The notes beneath the pieces are model-generated. The model was not told where the DNA came from. It was given only the letters and a program-made list of their open reading frames with translations, and ran no database searches. From an uncultured Bacteroidia bacterium (GTDB taxonomy: Bacteria > Bacteroidota > Bacteroidia > Bacteroidales > UBA932), in NCBI GenBank assembly GCA_902762655.1, contig CACWOZ010000016.1, forward strand, positions 1 through 42,649: DNA of 42,649 nucleotides, written 5' to 3'. This document shows, one piece after another, positions 1-8,120 of this stretch. Position 1 is the first letter of the stretch. Each line of letters starts with the position of its first letter. The position numbers were made by a program, and so were the translations under genes.

Positions 1-157
1 TTCTTTGTATATTCTATCTCTTAGCTTGATTCCGGCACTCTTTCAATCTCTTGAATTGACGCTCTCGATCTATTTTGTTCTCGGTACTTGCTTGTACTTG
101 TTCTTCCAGTATTTTCAAAGATCATAATCCGTTTAGAAAACCCTTTTTCCGAAACGG
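1..157 (-). ncRNA. probable rRNA operon leader (5' part, runs out of window)
   Basis: No protein gene is seen here. Read on the minus strand, the stretch follows a consensus promoter and contains the phrase GATCTTTGAAAATACTGG and AAGTACAAGCAAGTACCGAG, an A-rich, protein-free leader of the kind I recall just upstream of 16S rRNA genes in Bacteroidales. The 16S gene itself would begin to the left of position 1, so it cannot be confirmed. Identification rests on recall of that leader style plus the strong promoter; a different stable RNA operon is possible. Confidence 0.5.
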
Positions 158-161
158 GCTG

Positions 162-192
162 CAAAGATACGCACTTTTTTGAAACCACCAAA
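162..192 (-). promoter_or_regulatory. strong promoter, probably of an rRNA operon
   Basis: On the minus strand TTTG (192-189) is followed after exactly 19 nt by TATCTTTG (169-162). This matches the Bacteroidota sigma consensus TTTG-N19-TAnnTTTG without mismatch. It drives transcription leftwards, into the protein-free leader at the window edge, which fits an rRNA operon. Confidence 0.75.
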
Positions 193-214
193 CTTTTTTT
201 TCATTTTTTTTAAC

Positions 215-222
215 TATTTTCG
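215..222 (+). promoter_or_regulatory. -7 box for the chromate transporter genes
   Basis: TATTTTCG (a TAnnTTTG variant) lies only 6 nt before the ATG at 229. Transcription would start on or next to the start codon, which suggests a leaderless mRNA. No clear -33 box is seen in the T-rich stretch upstream. Confidence 0.4.
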
Positions 223-228
223 TGCTCT

Positions 229-786
229 ATGAAGAAAAACAGGGTATCACTCGGAAGCATCTTCGCCGTCTTCGCAAAGATAGGCGCATTCACTATCGGA
301 GGCGGCTATGCCATGATTCCCCTGATAGAAGCAGAAATGCGCAGACGGGAATGGATTTCGGAGGAGGATATGCCGGACATAATAGTCCTCGCTCAGAGCG
401 CACCGGGCATACTCGCCGTCAATATGGCCATCTATTCAGGGTACCGCCTTCGCGGCGTGAGAGGAGCTGTTGCCGCCAGCCTCGGGGCTGTCCTCCCATC
501 CTTCGCGATCATCCTCCTCATCGCCATGCTATTCACCGGCATCAAGGACAATCCTACTATAATCAGGATATTCCGCGGCATACGCCCGGTTGCTGTCGGG
601 CTCATCCTGGTACCAGCCTGCAATCTCGCGAAAAAGGGCTGCAGGAAATGGTGGGCATGGCTGATCCTGGCGGCGTCCCTCGCGGCCGTTGCCTTCCTCA
701 AGATTTCTCCCATATATATAATATTGGTCACTATCGCAGCCGCGACTGCGGTCAGCATGGCGAAGGAGGCGCGCACGAGGAAATGA
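229..786 (+). CDS. chrA: chromate transporter, short-chain subunit 1 (ChrA family)
   Basis: A 185-residue membrane protein with one CHR domain, half the length of classical two-domain ChrA. Residues 21-29 (FTIGGGYAM) and 55-65 (AQSAPG with ILAVN) are the conserved CHR motifs. Short-chain CHR proteins are known to be encoded as adjacent pairs that work together, and the next gene is the partner. The family exports chromate by an anion antiport or proton-coupled mechanism; the natural substrate in a gut-type anaerobe is not shown by the sequence. The stop codon overlaps the ATG of the next gene (ATGA at 783-786), so the two are translationally coupled. The C-terminus is basic. Confidence 0.9.
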   Translation: MKKNRVSLGSIFAVFAKIGAFTIGGGYAMIPLIEAEMRRREWISEEDMPDIIVLAQSAPGILAVNMAIYSGYRLRGVRGAVAASLGAVLPSFAIILLIAMLFTGIKDNPTIIRIFRGIRPVAVGLILVPACNLAKKGCRKWWAWLILAASLAAVAFLKISPIYIILVTIAAATAVSMAKEARTRK

Positions 787-1346
787 TCTACCTGCAACTC
801 TTCGCGACATTCTTCATCATCGGGCTCTTCACATTCGGGGGCGGGGCGGCCATGCTTTCGCTGATACAGACGCAGGTCGTTACCAAATTCGCATGGCTTA
901 CCGAGGGCCAGTTTACGGACATCGTGGCTATCTCACAATGCACCCCCGGCCCTATCGGGGTCAACTGCGCGACCTATACCGGCTACGAAGTGGCTGGTGT
1001 GGCCGGTTCCGCCGTAGCGACCTTCGCGCTGGTACTGCCATCTTTCATCATCTTTTACGGCATCATCGCCCTCTACAATAAATACCATCGCACCTCCCTG
1101 TTCGGCGACATCATGTCCTGTCTGCGGCCCGCAGTCGCGGGGCTGATCGGCGCTGCTGCCATTATCCTGATGTTCCGCATCTCGATGGACGGAGGACTAC
1201 CGCAGGTAGAAGTGATTGAGGAGAACTTCGGTGACTGGTGCTCCTGGGCCATCCTGGGGGCAGCCTTCATCGCATCATTTTATTTCAAAGCGAACCCTAT
1301 CCTGCTGATAGTGGCAGGAGGGATAGCAGGATTGATAATTTATTAG
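783..1346 (+). CDS. chrA: chromate transporter, short-chain subunit 2 (ChrA family)
   Basis: A 187-residue second CHR-domain protein, with FTFGGGAAM at 16-24 and SQCTPGPIGVN at 51-61. It is clearly homologous to, but not a copy of, the preceding protein; such pairs are thought to insert in opposite orientations and form one transporter. The start was placed at 783 because it sits in the ATGA overlap with the first gene; the longer in-frame open stretch back to 222 reads through the first gene in another frame and is not real. The GH20 gene follows after 2 nt, so the three genes may be co-transcribed. Confidence 0.9.
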   Translation: MIYLQLFATFFIIGLFTFGGGAAMLSLIQTQVVTKFAWLTEGQFTDIVAISQCTPGPIGVNCATYTGYEVAGVAGSAVATFALVLPSFIIFYGIIALYNKYHRTSLFGDIMSCLRPAVAGLIGAAAIILMFRISMDGGLPQVEVIEENFGDWCSWAILGAAFIASFYFKANPILLIVAGGIAGLIIY

Positions 1347-1348
1347 AT

Positions 1349-3013
1349 ATGAAAAAGATAATCATCGCAGCAATCTGCCTGATCCTGGGAACATCTCTGC
1401 AGGCAAAAAAGGCAGAGACAAGCCTCAACATCATCCCTGAACCGCAGAGCGTGAGCATGGCCAAAGGCAGTTTCAAAATCAAGGGAGCGAATTTCAACTA
1501 CGATTCCTTCCTGGATGCTGTAACAGTCGGAGCAATCGCTAAACTGGCGGACGACATCAATCTCGCCAGCGGCAAAGCGGCCAGCGTGGCGGTTGCCACA
1601 GGCGTGAACTGCGGCACTCCCATCGATGCCATGAAAGGCATTTATTTCCTGAAAGATGCGACCCTGGCTCCAGAGGAATACAAGATAGAAATCGTGAGCA
1701 AAGCGGCCAAGATCACAGCCTCCGACAAGAATGGTTTCCTCTATGCCATAAGCACCTTGAAACAGATGCTTCCAGTAGAAATATACAGCGAAAAGCCTGC
1801 AGCTGGCGCCAAGTGGAGCATCCCCTGTTGCACCATTCAGGATAAACCTCGATTCACATACAGGGGGATCCACCTCGACTGCGCACGGCATTTCTACAGC
1901 GTAGCGGCCGTCAAGCGTTTCCTGGACGTCGCAGCCATGTACAAGATCAACCGTTTCCACTGGCATCTCACCGAAGACCAGGGATGGAGGATAGAGATCA
2001 AGAAGTACCCCTTGCTCACCGAGGTCGGAGCCTTCCGCGCAGGTACGCAAACCACGAAGGACAAGAACAAGCATGACGGCAAGCGTTACGGCGGATATTA
2101 CACCCAGGACCAGATCCGTGAGGTGGTTGAATATGCCGGCAAGTTAGGCATCACCGTCATCCCCGAACTCGACCTTCCTGGCCACATGCTTGCCGCAATG
2201 GCATCCTACCCCTGGCTCGGCTGCACAGGAGGACCCTATCAGGTTTGGACCAGATGGGGCGTTTCCGACCAGGTTCTCTGCGTTGGAAAGGAGAGCACCT
2301 TTGAGTTTATCTTCAACGTCCTGGACGAGATATGCGAACTCTTCCCCTCCGAATACATCCATATAGGAGGAGATGAGTGCCCCAAGAAGGAATGGGAGAA
2401 GTGCCCTGCGTGCCAGGCGAAGATTGCCGAACTAGGCCTCAAGGACGGCGACGGCGCGACCAAGGAACAGCGGTTGCAGAACTATGTGACGGGGCGCGTG
2501 CAGGACTACCTTGCAGGCAAAGGCCGCAAGATTATCGGATGGGATGAGATTCTGGAGGGTGACTTGGAGGAAGGCGCCACAGTAATGTCCTGGAGAGGGA
2601 CTAAGGGCGGCATCCAGGCTTCCAAAATGGGATTCGATGTCATCATGAGTCCTACGACCTACTGCTACTTCGACTACAAGCAGGGGGCTACTGAAGAAGA
2701 TTTGAAGGTGGGTGCGGCTTATCCTCCCAAAAAGCCTTATGACGCCAGGAACCTTTATGGTTACGAGCCTTACGATGAGATTGATGCCGAGGCGACGAAG
2801 CACATTCTTGGCGTGCAGGGCAATGTGTGGACGGAGTGGATACGCAACGAATACGAACTCTACTACATGCTGATCCCACGCCTGCAAGCTTTGAGCGAAG
2901 TGCAATGGACCGAGCCAGGAAAGCGCAGTTACGAGAACTTCACCCGCAAGATGGAAGGACTCCACTTCAAGATTATGGACGCTCTCGGATACAACTACCG
3001 TCCAGGCCTGTAG
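1349..3013 (+). CDS. beta-N-acetylhexosaminidase, GH20
   Basis: A 554-residue secreted glycoside hydrolase that removes terminal GlcNAc or GalNAc from glycans. Residues 1-19 form a signal peptide (MKKIIIAAICLILGTSLQA). An N-terminal GH20b-like domain precedes the catalytic barrel, which shows HWHLTEDQGWR near 215 and HIGGDE at 338-343, where D342-E343 is the catalytic pair of substrate-assisted catalysis. The C-terminal WTE and barrel-closing strands are present, so the enzyme looks complete. Likely periplasmic; used for host mucin or dietary glycan breakdown, or for cell-wall turnover. Only 2 nt separate it from the second chrA gene; a functional link is not obvious. Confidence 0.93.
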   Translation: MKKIIIAAICLILGTSLQAKKAETSLNIIPEPQSVSMAKGSFKIKGANFNYDSFLDAVTVGAIAKLADDINLASGKAASVAVATGVNCGTPIDAMKGIYFLKDATLAPEEYKIEIVSKAAKITASDKNGFLYAISTLKQMLPVEIYSEKPAAGAKWSIPCCTIQDKPRFTYRGIHLDCARHFYSVAAVKRFLDVAAMYKINRFHWHLTEDQGWRIEIKKYPLLTEVGAFRAGTQTTKDKNKHDGKRYGGYYTQDQIREVVEYAGKLGITVIPELDLPGHMLAAMASYPWLGCTGGPYQVWTRWGVSDQVLCVGKESTFEFIFNVLDEICELFPSEYIHIGGDECPKKEWEKCPACQAKIAELGLKDGDGATKEQRLQNYVTGRVQDYLAGKGRKIIGWDEILEGDLEEGATVMSWRGTKGGIQASKMGFDVIMSPTTYCYFDYKQGATEEDLKVGAAYPPKKPYDARNLYGYEPYDEIDAEATKHILGVQGNVWTEWIRNEYELYYMLIPRLQALSEVQWTEPGKRSYENFTRKMEGLHFKIMDALGYNYRPGL

Positions 3014-3033
3014 GCCGGTTCCGGCAATAAAAC

Positions 3034-3068
3034 CGAACGCCTCTCGATATCTCATCGGGAGGCGTTCG
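3034..3068 (-). terminator. hairpin terminator, mainly for the cyclophilin gene
   Basis: Arms CGAACGCCTC...ATCG and the matching GAGGCGTTCG form a stem of about 14 bp with one mismatch around a short loop. On the minus strand it is followed by GGTTTTATT, a T-rich tail, so it terminates the leftward cyclophilin transcript. It may also stop the rightward GH20 transcript, though the plus-strand tail is not T-rich. Confidence 0.7.
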
Positions 3069-3092
3069 CAATTCTAACCTAAAATTTAACCT

Positions 3093-3113
3093 ATGAAAAA
3101 ACTATTCGATTGA
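3093..3113 (+). pseudogene. possible remnant of a gene start (MKKLFD, stop)
   Basis: ATGAAAAAACTATTCGATTGA follows an A/T-rich leader, like the beginning of many Bacteroidota genes for exported proteins, but stops after six codons. No continuation is seen. It may be a decayed gene start or chance. Confidence 0.2.
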
Positions 3114-3154
3114 TTTATTGCGAATATCGTGCCAATTGTGCTCGTGCACGAAAA

Positions 3155-3838
3155 TTATTCTGCTTTTATACTAACGATTTTTACCTGACTGACAGGACGG
3201 TCGCGGCGGTCGGTCTCAACAGAGGCAATTTTGTCTATGACATCAAGGCCCTCGATAGTCTCGCCGAATACAGTATACTGGCCATCCAACTGAGCGCAGG
3301 TCTGCTCATTCTGCACGATGTAGAACTGGGAGCCGGAGGATTCTTTCATGGGGTTGGCCGCATCGCCGCGGCGCGCTGCTGCCAGGGCGCCCTTTTTGTG
3401 GCGGTACTGGGGAAGGATCTCGGCGGGAATCGTATATCCGGGGCCGCCGGTGCCGAAATGATCGGCATTTGAAGGGTCCTTGGTAAGAGGGTCGCCGCCC
3501 TGGATCATAAAGCCGTTGATTACGCGATGGAAGAGCAGTCCGTCATAGAAGCCGGAAAGCGCCAGTTTCGCGAAATTGGCCTTGTGCAGAGGGGTATCCT
3601 TGTAGAGTTTGATCTTGATAACACCGTAATTGGTAACGATGTCGAAAATTGGCTCTTCGGCCAGGTCTGAAAGTTTCTTTTCCACTTTGATTGAATCTTG
3701 TTTTGCCTGTTCTACAGCAACTGCTTCCTGTTCAGCCTGTACCTGGGCTTCAGCAGCTGCCTTTCTCTTGTTTCCGCATGCGGATGCCACCAGTGCCAGT
3801 ACTGCGACGCCGATGGCGAGGATGAGATACTTTTTCAT
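3155..3838 (-). CDS. cyclophilin-type peptidyl-prolyl cis-trans isomerase lipoprotein
   Basis: A 227-residue exported prolyl isomerase that assists folding in the periplasm. Residues 1-20 form a signal peptide ending in a weak lipobox (VASAC, Cys21), followed by a charged Q/E/A/K-rich linker to about residue 60. The cyclophilin domain has FHRVI at 103-107, GFMIQGGDP, a GGPGY turn and GSQFYI, all standard for bacterial cyclophilins. The start was taken at 3838, which gives the signal peptide, not at 3853. It begins 4 nt after the stop of the upstream phosphatase gene on the same strand, so the two form an operon with a terminator at 3034-3068. Confidence 0.9.
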   Translation of the reverse strand: MKKYLILAIGVAVLALVASACGNKRKAAAEAQVQAEQEAVAVEQAKQDSIKVEKKLSDLAEEPIFDIVTNYGVIKIKLYKDTPLHKANFAKLALSGFYDGLLFHRVINGFMIQGGDPLTKDPSNADHFGTGGPGYTIPAEILPQYRHKKGALAAARRGDAANPMKESSGSQFYIVQNEQTCAQLDGQYTVFGETIEGLDVIDKIASVETDRRDRPVSQVKIVSIKAE

Positions 3839-3842
3839 AATA

Positions 3843-6320
3843 TCAATAAGCATTTATTGCCTTTGTAATACGTTGTTCTACATCAGGAAGTGCATACAGT
3901 CCGTCAGAATTCTCGGTGAGGCCGTTCAGGCGAACCTGGTATGCTAAAGGAGGATTGGTAAAAGACAGTACGCTTTCGTTGCGGAGCTGCTCTGCCGAAG
4001 CATATACCAGCCAGATATCCGCATATTCCTTTCCGTCTTTGCCGGTGAACTTTTCGATCACGACCTTCGAACCGATTGGAATATGCTTCTCTATCGTTCC
4101 TTCCAATTCGTAAGGTTCGGCCTCAAGGGATGCAAGAACGCTGCCGATATTCGAGTCGTGCCCGCAAAGAAAACTGAATACGCGATTTTCATTCCGAATT
4201 TCGGAAAGGATGGTTAGCAACAGGGGATGCGCCACATTTATAGCAACGGACGGCATGGTAAACAATGCATCTACATACCACTCCACGACAGAGGCAATAT
4301 CAGTCCAGTCATCGATAGTCAGCGTCTGGCCGAAAGCAGCCTTGCGCCCATCGGGCTCTTCGTAATACTGAAGCACCAGGGCGTCCGAGACGGAACAGGC
4401 CATCTTGAGCCCTCCCTTCATATAAGGTTCTGCATTAAGGAGGTATCCTACAGACGATGGGAACTGGGAAAAAGAGACCGTGTCGGGATAAGCGGGTGAG
4501 CCGCTGATGTTGATAACCTTTTCTATAAGGGCATACTGTTCTGCCACATGAGCGTTGATATCTCCCATTAAGCTATCCAACTCATTTTGAGCCCGTTGCT
4601 CGAATTCAGGGGAAATTTTCGTTATCTGCGGATGGAACACAGGGTCCATCGTATCGTACTGCACATTCATCTCCACATTAGGTTTCTTCCCGGGGAGAAG
4701 GGCGTCAGCAAAAAACCTCGCTGTTGCCTGGCAGCGCTGCTTGGCATTGGCGTAGAAACGGAAGGCATACGGGTCCTTTCCAAAGCCGGACAGCATACCA
4801 TTTTCGTCCATCCACTGCTTGAAGAAAGAGCCCATCAGGGTTTCCAGCCTCTCCCCCTTGGGAGTGAGGGTCGCGGTCTCGCCTTCCCATGCGAACCACT
4901 TATAATCTGAATCTGTAAGTCTTGTGAGGACAGACCCTTTGCCCACCAGCGGAGTGCGTATGTTATGCCTGCTGAGGATGACTATCTGGTCCATCTTATA
5001 TCTTTTTGAGAAGCCGTCTGGGCGAGAGAGCCATTCTTTACGCTGCGTAGAAGAATGCGTTCCGACCAGTATGCCAGTACGTGAATTCAGATATTCTTTG
5101 ACGGCAGACCATTCATAATAAGGGCCATCGACAGGTGTGAGCTTGCCAAGGCGGGATTCTTCACCGTTGAGAAGGACTTTTACCAGGCATCCGACACCTC
5201 TTTTACTTCTTCCCCGCTTTGGGGTATAGAAAATGAACTGAATATTTGCAGCTTTGGGCGAACGAAAAGATTGGAAATAGTTTTTCAGGTCATCGGCAGA
5301 TGTCGGGAAATAGCCAAAGTCATCAATATCCATTATCATCAGAAGGGTGAGCAGCACATGATCGTGCCCGAAGCGCAGATCTGCTCCCCTGCTATTTCCG
5401 GCAAGCCGGGCATCCGCCTTGGCGATGATATCGTCCACTATCGAACAGCATGAAGTCCGGTAAGGGAAATACTCATAGAAACGCCCATAATTGTCTGCTT
5501 CCCATAGCGCAGCAAACTCCTCGTCCGTCAGCAGGTCATCTACGTAAACCCTTTCTTCTTCGGAGACACTCTGCATGCCGGAAACAAACATATAATAGTA
5601 GAAAAGTGCCTCATAAGGTTTCGTATCCCCAAGCCCTGACACAGGATCCTTGAACAAACGGGAAAAGATTTGACTGCAGTCAGGAGCTTTCCGCATCCAG
5701 AATTCTTCCATACTCTCCGGGTAAGGAAAGGAGAATTCCGGGCCCTCGTATCTGAAGGGATTCCTGCCTTGATTGGGCCTTGTAGCCTGTATGTCCAGAA
5801 TGCCCTGATGTCCATATACTTTTGTTCCAGGCGCCTCGCGGGCTATGCTTGCACAACAGGAAGCCATACTTAAAATGGAGCGCACAGAAGCAGAAGAGCA
5901 GGCATCCACCTTGCTTCCTTTGACGAATACAGACGGGAAAGATTTTACCATATTGGCAGCTATCCACCTATGCTGCTCCCAACCGAGCGGTGTAAGATCT
6001 CCGACTTTGTATTGTGCCAGTTCCCAGAATTTTTCCAATTCGGAAAGAAGCCGAACTCCACGATCTGTAAGATTACCGGCAGCGGCACCTTTACGTAGCA
6101 TATCAAGAGGCACAGTATATGCCTTGGCCGTATAGGCATATCTGGAGCCATGACGGGCATATTGACTGATATATAATGGTTCAAAACCTTCAGGAGCAGG
6201 AGTTAGAGCCTTTGGTGACATATCATACAAGCAATCTTCTCCTTTGAATGATTGTGATAGGAGAGGCAAGATAGCCGACGTCAAGGCAATCAGTAGAAGA
6301 AGCAGCTTTTTATAATTCAT
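3843..6320 (-). CDS. tandem two-domain histidine acid phosphatase
   Basis: An 825-residue exported protein with a signal peptide at 1-22. It contains two complete histidine-phosphatase domains. Domain 1 has RHGSRY at 56-61 and HD at 319-320, like MINPP-type inositol polyphosphate phosphatases. Domain 2 has RHNIRTP at 451-457 and HD at 721-722, like the AppA/glucose-1-phosphatase branch. Both catalytic histidines and both HD proton donors are present, so both halves may be active. Substrates could be phytate or sugar phosphates; this is inferred. The start at 6320 gives a clean signal peptide; an alternative ATG at 6377 would add 19 residues and be nearly leaderless behind the promoter at 6385-6392. 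It forms an operon with the cyclophilin gene. Confidence 0.85.
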   Translation of the reverse strand: MNYKKLLLLLIALTSAILPLLSQSFKGEDCLYDMSPKALTPAPEGFEPLYISQYARHGSRYAYTAKAYTVPLDMLRKGAAAGNLTDRGVRLLSELEKFWELAQYKVGDLTPLGWEQHRWIAANMVKSFPSVFVKGSKVDACSSASVRSILSMASCCASIAREAPGTKVYGHQGILDIQATRPNQGRNPFRYEGPEFSFPYPESMEEFWMRKAPDCSQIFSRLFKDPVSGLGDTKPYEALFYYYMFVSGMQSVSEEERVYVDDLLTDEEFAALWEADNYGRFYEYFPYRTSCCSIVDDIIAKADARLAGNSRGADLRFGHDHVLLTLLMIMDIDDFGYFPTSADDLKNYFQSFRSPKAANIQFIFYTPKRGRSKRGVGCLVKVLLNGEESRLGKLTPVDGPYYEWSAVKEYLNSRTGILVGTHSSTQRKEWLSRPDGFSKRYKMDQIVILSRHNIRTPLVGKGSVLTRLTDSDYKWFAWEGETATLTPKGERLETLMGSFFKQWMDENGMLSGFGKDPYAFRFYANAKQRCQATARFFADALLPGKKPNVEMNVQYDTMDPVFHPQITKISPEFEQRAQNELDSLMGDINAHVAEQYALIEKVINISGSPAYPDTVSFSQFPSSVGYLLNAEPYMKGGLKMACSVSDALVLQYYEEPDGRKAAFGQTLTIDDWTDIASVVEWYVDALFTMPSVAINVAHPLLLTILSEIRNENRVFSFLCGHDSNIGSVLASLEAEPYELEGTIEKHIPIGSKVVIEKFTGKDGKEYADIWLVYASAEQLRNESVLSFTNPPLAYQVRLNGLTENSDGLYALPDVEQRITKAINAY

Positions 6321-6384
6321 CGGTACAAGATTTCTCAGACGTGGATAATACTGTTTGAAGAATGCTTCGACATTCATTATTTGA

Positions 6385-6392
6385 CAAATATA
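6385..6392 (-). promoter_or_regulatory. -7 box for the tandem phosphatase gene
   Basis: TATATTTG on the minus strand matches TAnnTTTG exactly. No good -33 box is seen. It lies back to back with the flippase promoter. Confidence 0.5.
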
Positions 6393-6394
6393 GT

Positions 6395-6402
6395 TATTTT
6401 TG
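6395..6402 (+). promoter_or_regulatory. -7 box for the flippase gene
   Basis: TATTTTTG matches TAnnTTTG. It gives a leader of about 50 nt to the ATG at 6459 and argues against the upstream in-frame TTG at 6381, which would lie before the transcription start. Confidence 0.5.
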
Positions 6403-6458
6403 CATATCCTAATACCCCTTCTTATGAGAAGAGCCGACATTATAACAGTTTTTGGCAA

Positions 6459-7916
6459 ATGAACCTCAAATCCCTCGCAAAAGATACGGCCATCTATGGC
6501 CTCAGCAGCATAGTGGGCAGATTCCTGAACTATCTGCTCGTGCCGGTCTATACCCGCGTGATCATGGCGGAGAGTGGCGGCTACGGGATAGTCACTAACC
6601 TGTATGCCTACACCGCCCTGCTGCTGGCCATCCTCACTTTCGGGATGGAGACCACCCTCTTCCGTTTCTGCAATAAGGATGGGGAGGACGAGAAACTTGT
6701 ATACAGCACCATACTGCGCATGGTGGGCGGAGTGAGCCTGCTGTTCTTTGCGCTGGTGATGCTTTTCCTGCAGCCTATTGCGGGTGCGATGGGATATGCC
6801 GACCACCCGGAATACATAGGCTGCATGGCCGCTATCGTTGCCATGGATGCCTTCCAGGCCATAATGTTCAGCCGTCTGCGCCAGCAGAAACGGCCGGTGA
6901 AATTTATGACGCTGAAGTTCGCATTCATCATCCCAAACATACTATTGAACCTCTTCATCTTCCTGGTGTTGCCAAAGATGGGTGCCGCTCATCCGGAGCT
7001 TCTGAAAGTCTTCGTCAAGTACAACTATGGAGTGGGGCTGATCTTCTTCGCAAATCTGCTCTGCACGGGCCTGGTGACCTTCGGTTTTGTCAAAGAGGTG
7101 AAGGGGATAAGCTATGGATTTGACGGAAAGCTGGCGAAACGCATGCTGGGTTATAGCTGGCCGCTGCTGATCCTGAGCCTGGTGGGCGTATTCAATCAGG
7201 TGGCGGACAAGATACTCTATCCCCTGGTAGATAAGACCCCTGAGGGAATGGTGCAGCTTGGAATCTATGGTGCCTGCGTGAAGATTGCGATGATAATGGC
7301 CCTGCTGACGCAGGCCTTCCGCTATGCCTACGAACCCATAGTATTCAGCGGCAGCCGGGACCGCAACAGCCCGGAAACCCTGGCGGACGGAATGAAGTAT
7401 TTTGTAATCTTCACCCTGCTGGCCTTCCTTGCCGTAGTGGTGTATCTGCCTCTTATCCAGTTGATTATAGGTGGTGACTACCGTGCCGGAATGGCCGTGG
7501 TGCCGATAGTGATGATGGCGGAGATATTCATGGGAATCTACTTCAACCTCTCCTTCTGGTATAAACTCAGCGACCAGACACTCTGGGGCGCGGTAATGAG
7601 CGCGATAGGCGCCCTGGTGATGGTTGCCGTGAACATCTTTGGCATCCCCCGCTGGGGATATATGGCCTGCGCCTGGGGAGGATTCGCCGGATACGGCACC
7701 GCAATGCTGCTGAGTTACTTGATCGGCCAGAAAAAATATCCTATTAAATATGACATGCGCGCGATACTGGGCTTCTTCGCCCTCGCGATAATCCTCTTTG
7801 CGGGATACACTGCTCTTGGGCGCACAGGGCTTGGCCAATGGCCGATGATGGCCATAGGCACCTGCCTTCTTCTTGTCTACTGCGCCGCAGTCTGGAAATT
7901 GGTCATCCGGCGCTGA
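6459..7916 (+). CDS. polysaccharide flippase, Wzx/MATE-like
   Basis: A 485-residue integral membrane protein with about 12-14 hydrophobic helices. The N-terminus (LAKDTAIYGLSSIVGRFLNYLLVP) is typical of Bacteroidota lipopolysaccharide or oligosaccharide flippases of the MOP superfamily. Such proteins move lipid-linked sugars across the inner membrane. No glycosyltransferase genes flank it, so the substrate cannot be told; a role in lipid II or O-antigen-like export is possible. The start at 6459 follows from the promoter position and family alignment. A good terminator follows at 7960-7993. Confidence 0.85.
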   Translation: MNLKSLAKDTAIYGLSSIVGRFLNYLLVPVYTRVIMAESGGYGIVTNLYAYTALLLAILTFGMETTLFRFCNKDGEDEKLVYSTILRMVGGVSLLFFALVMLFLQPIAGAMGYADHPEYIGCMAAIVAMDAFQAIMFSRLRQQKRPVKFMTLKFAFIIPNILLNLFIFLVLPKMGAAHPELLKVFVKYNYGVGLIFFANLLCTGLVTFGFVKEVKGISYGFDGKLAKRMLGYSWPLLILSLVGVFNQVADKILYPLVDKTPEGMVQLGIYGACVKIAMIMALLTQAFRYAYEPIVFSGSRDRNSPETLADGMKYFVIFTLLAFLAVVVYLPLIQLIIGGDYRAGMAVVPIVMMAEIFMGIYFNLSFWYKLSDQTLWGAVMSAIGALVMVAVNIFGIPRWGYMACAWGGFAGYGTAMLLSYLIGQKKYPIKYDMRAILGFFALAIILFAGYTALGRTGLGQWPMMAIGTCLLLVYCAAVWKLVIRR

Positions 7917-7959
7917 TCCTACCCGGGCACCCAAATAGTTGACTCTCAACAACTTCCCG

Positions 7960-7993
7960 AAAACAAATCGGCGTTTTTGGCCGATTTGTTTTT
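7960..7993 (+). terminator. intrinsic terminator after the flippase gene
   Basis: An 11-bp perfect stem (AACAAATCGGC with GCCGATTTGTT) around a 7-nt loop is followed by TTT. The A-run on its left makes it usable on the minus strand too. Confidence 0.8.
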
Positions 7994-8031
7994 AGGATAT
8001 AGCTATGAATCAGCGACTTAGCTGCCCGGCG

Positions 8032-8039
8032 CAAAAGTA
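8032..8039 (-). promoter_or_regulatory. possible minus-strand promoter with no gene behind it
   Basis: TACTTTTG on the minus strand matches TAnnTTTG. It would direct a short RNA of about 65 nt ending at the hairpin 7960-7993. No -33 box is seen, so it may be chance. Confidence 0.25.
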
Positions 8040-8044
8040 TGCAG

Positions 8045-8072
8045 CAAAAAAGCCGGCCCCGGAGGGTCGGCT
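8045..8072 (-). terminator. intrinsic terminator of the rpsB-tsf transcript
   Basis: A 9-bp stem (AGCCGGCCC with GGGTCGGCT, one G-U pair) has a 4-nt loop and is followed on the minus strand by TTTTTT. It lies about 50 nt after the tsf stop codon. Confidence 0.85.
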
Positions 8073-8120
8073 GATTTATTGGAACGGATTCCCGGACGGG
8101 CCGGGAAAAAACCACGCAAA

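Noticed and set aside
222-1346. A long reading frame covering both chromate transporter genes
   Set aside because: Its first half is basic, low-complexity sequence in the wrong frame of the first CHR gene. Only the part from 783 is a real protein.
6378-6458. Upstream TTG start (6381) for the flippase
   Set aside because: It lies before the predicted transcription start, and the added residues have no family match.
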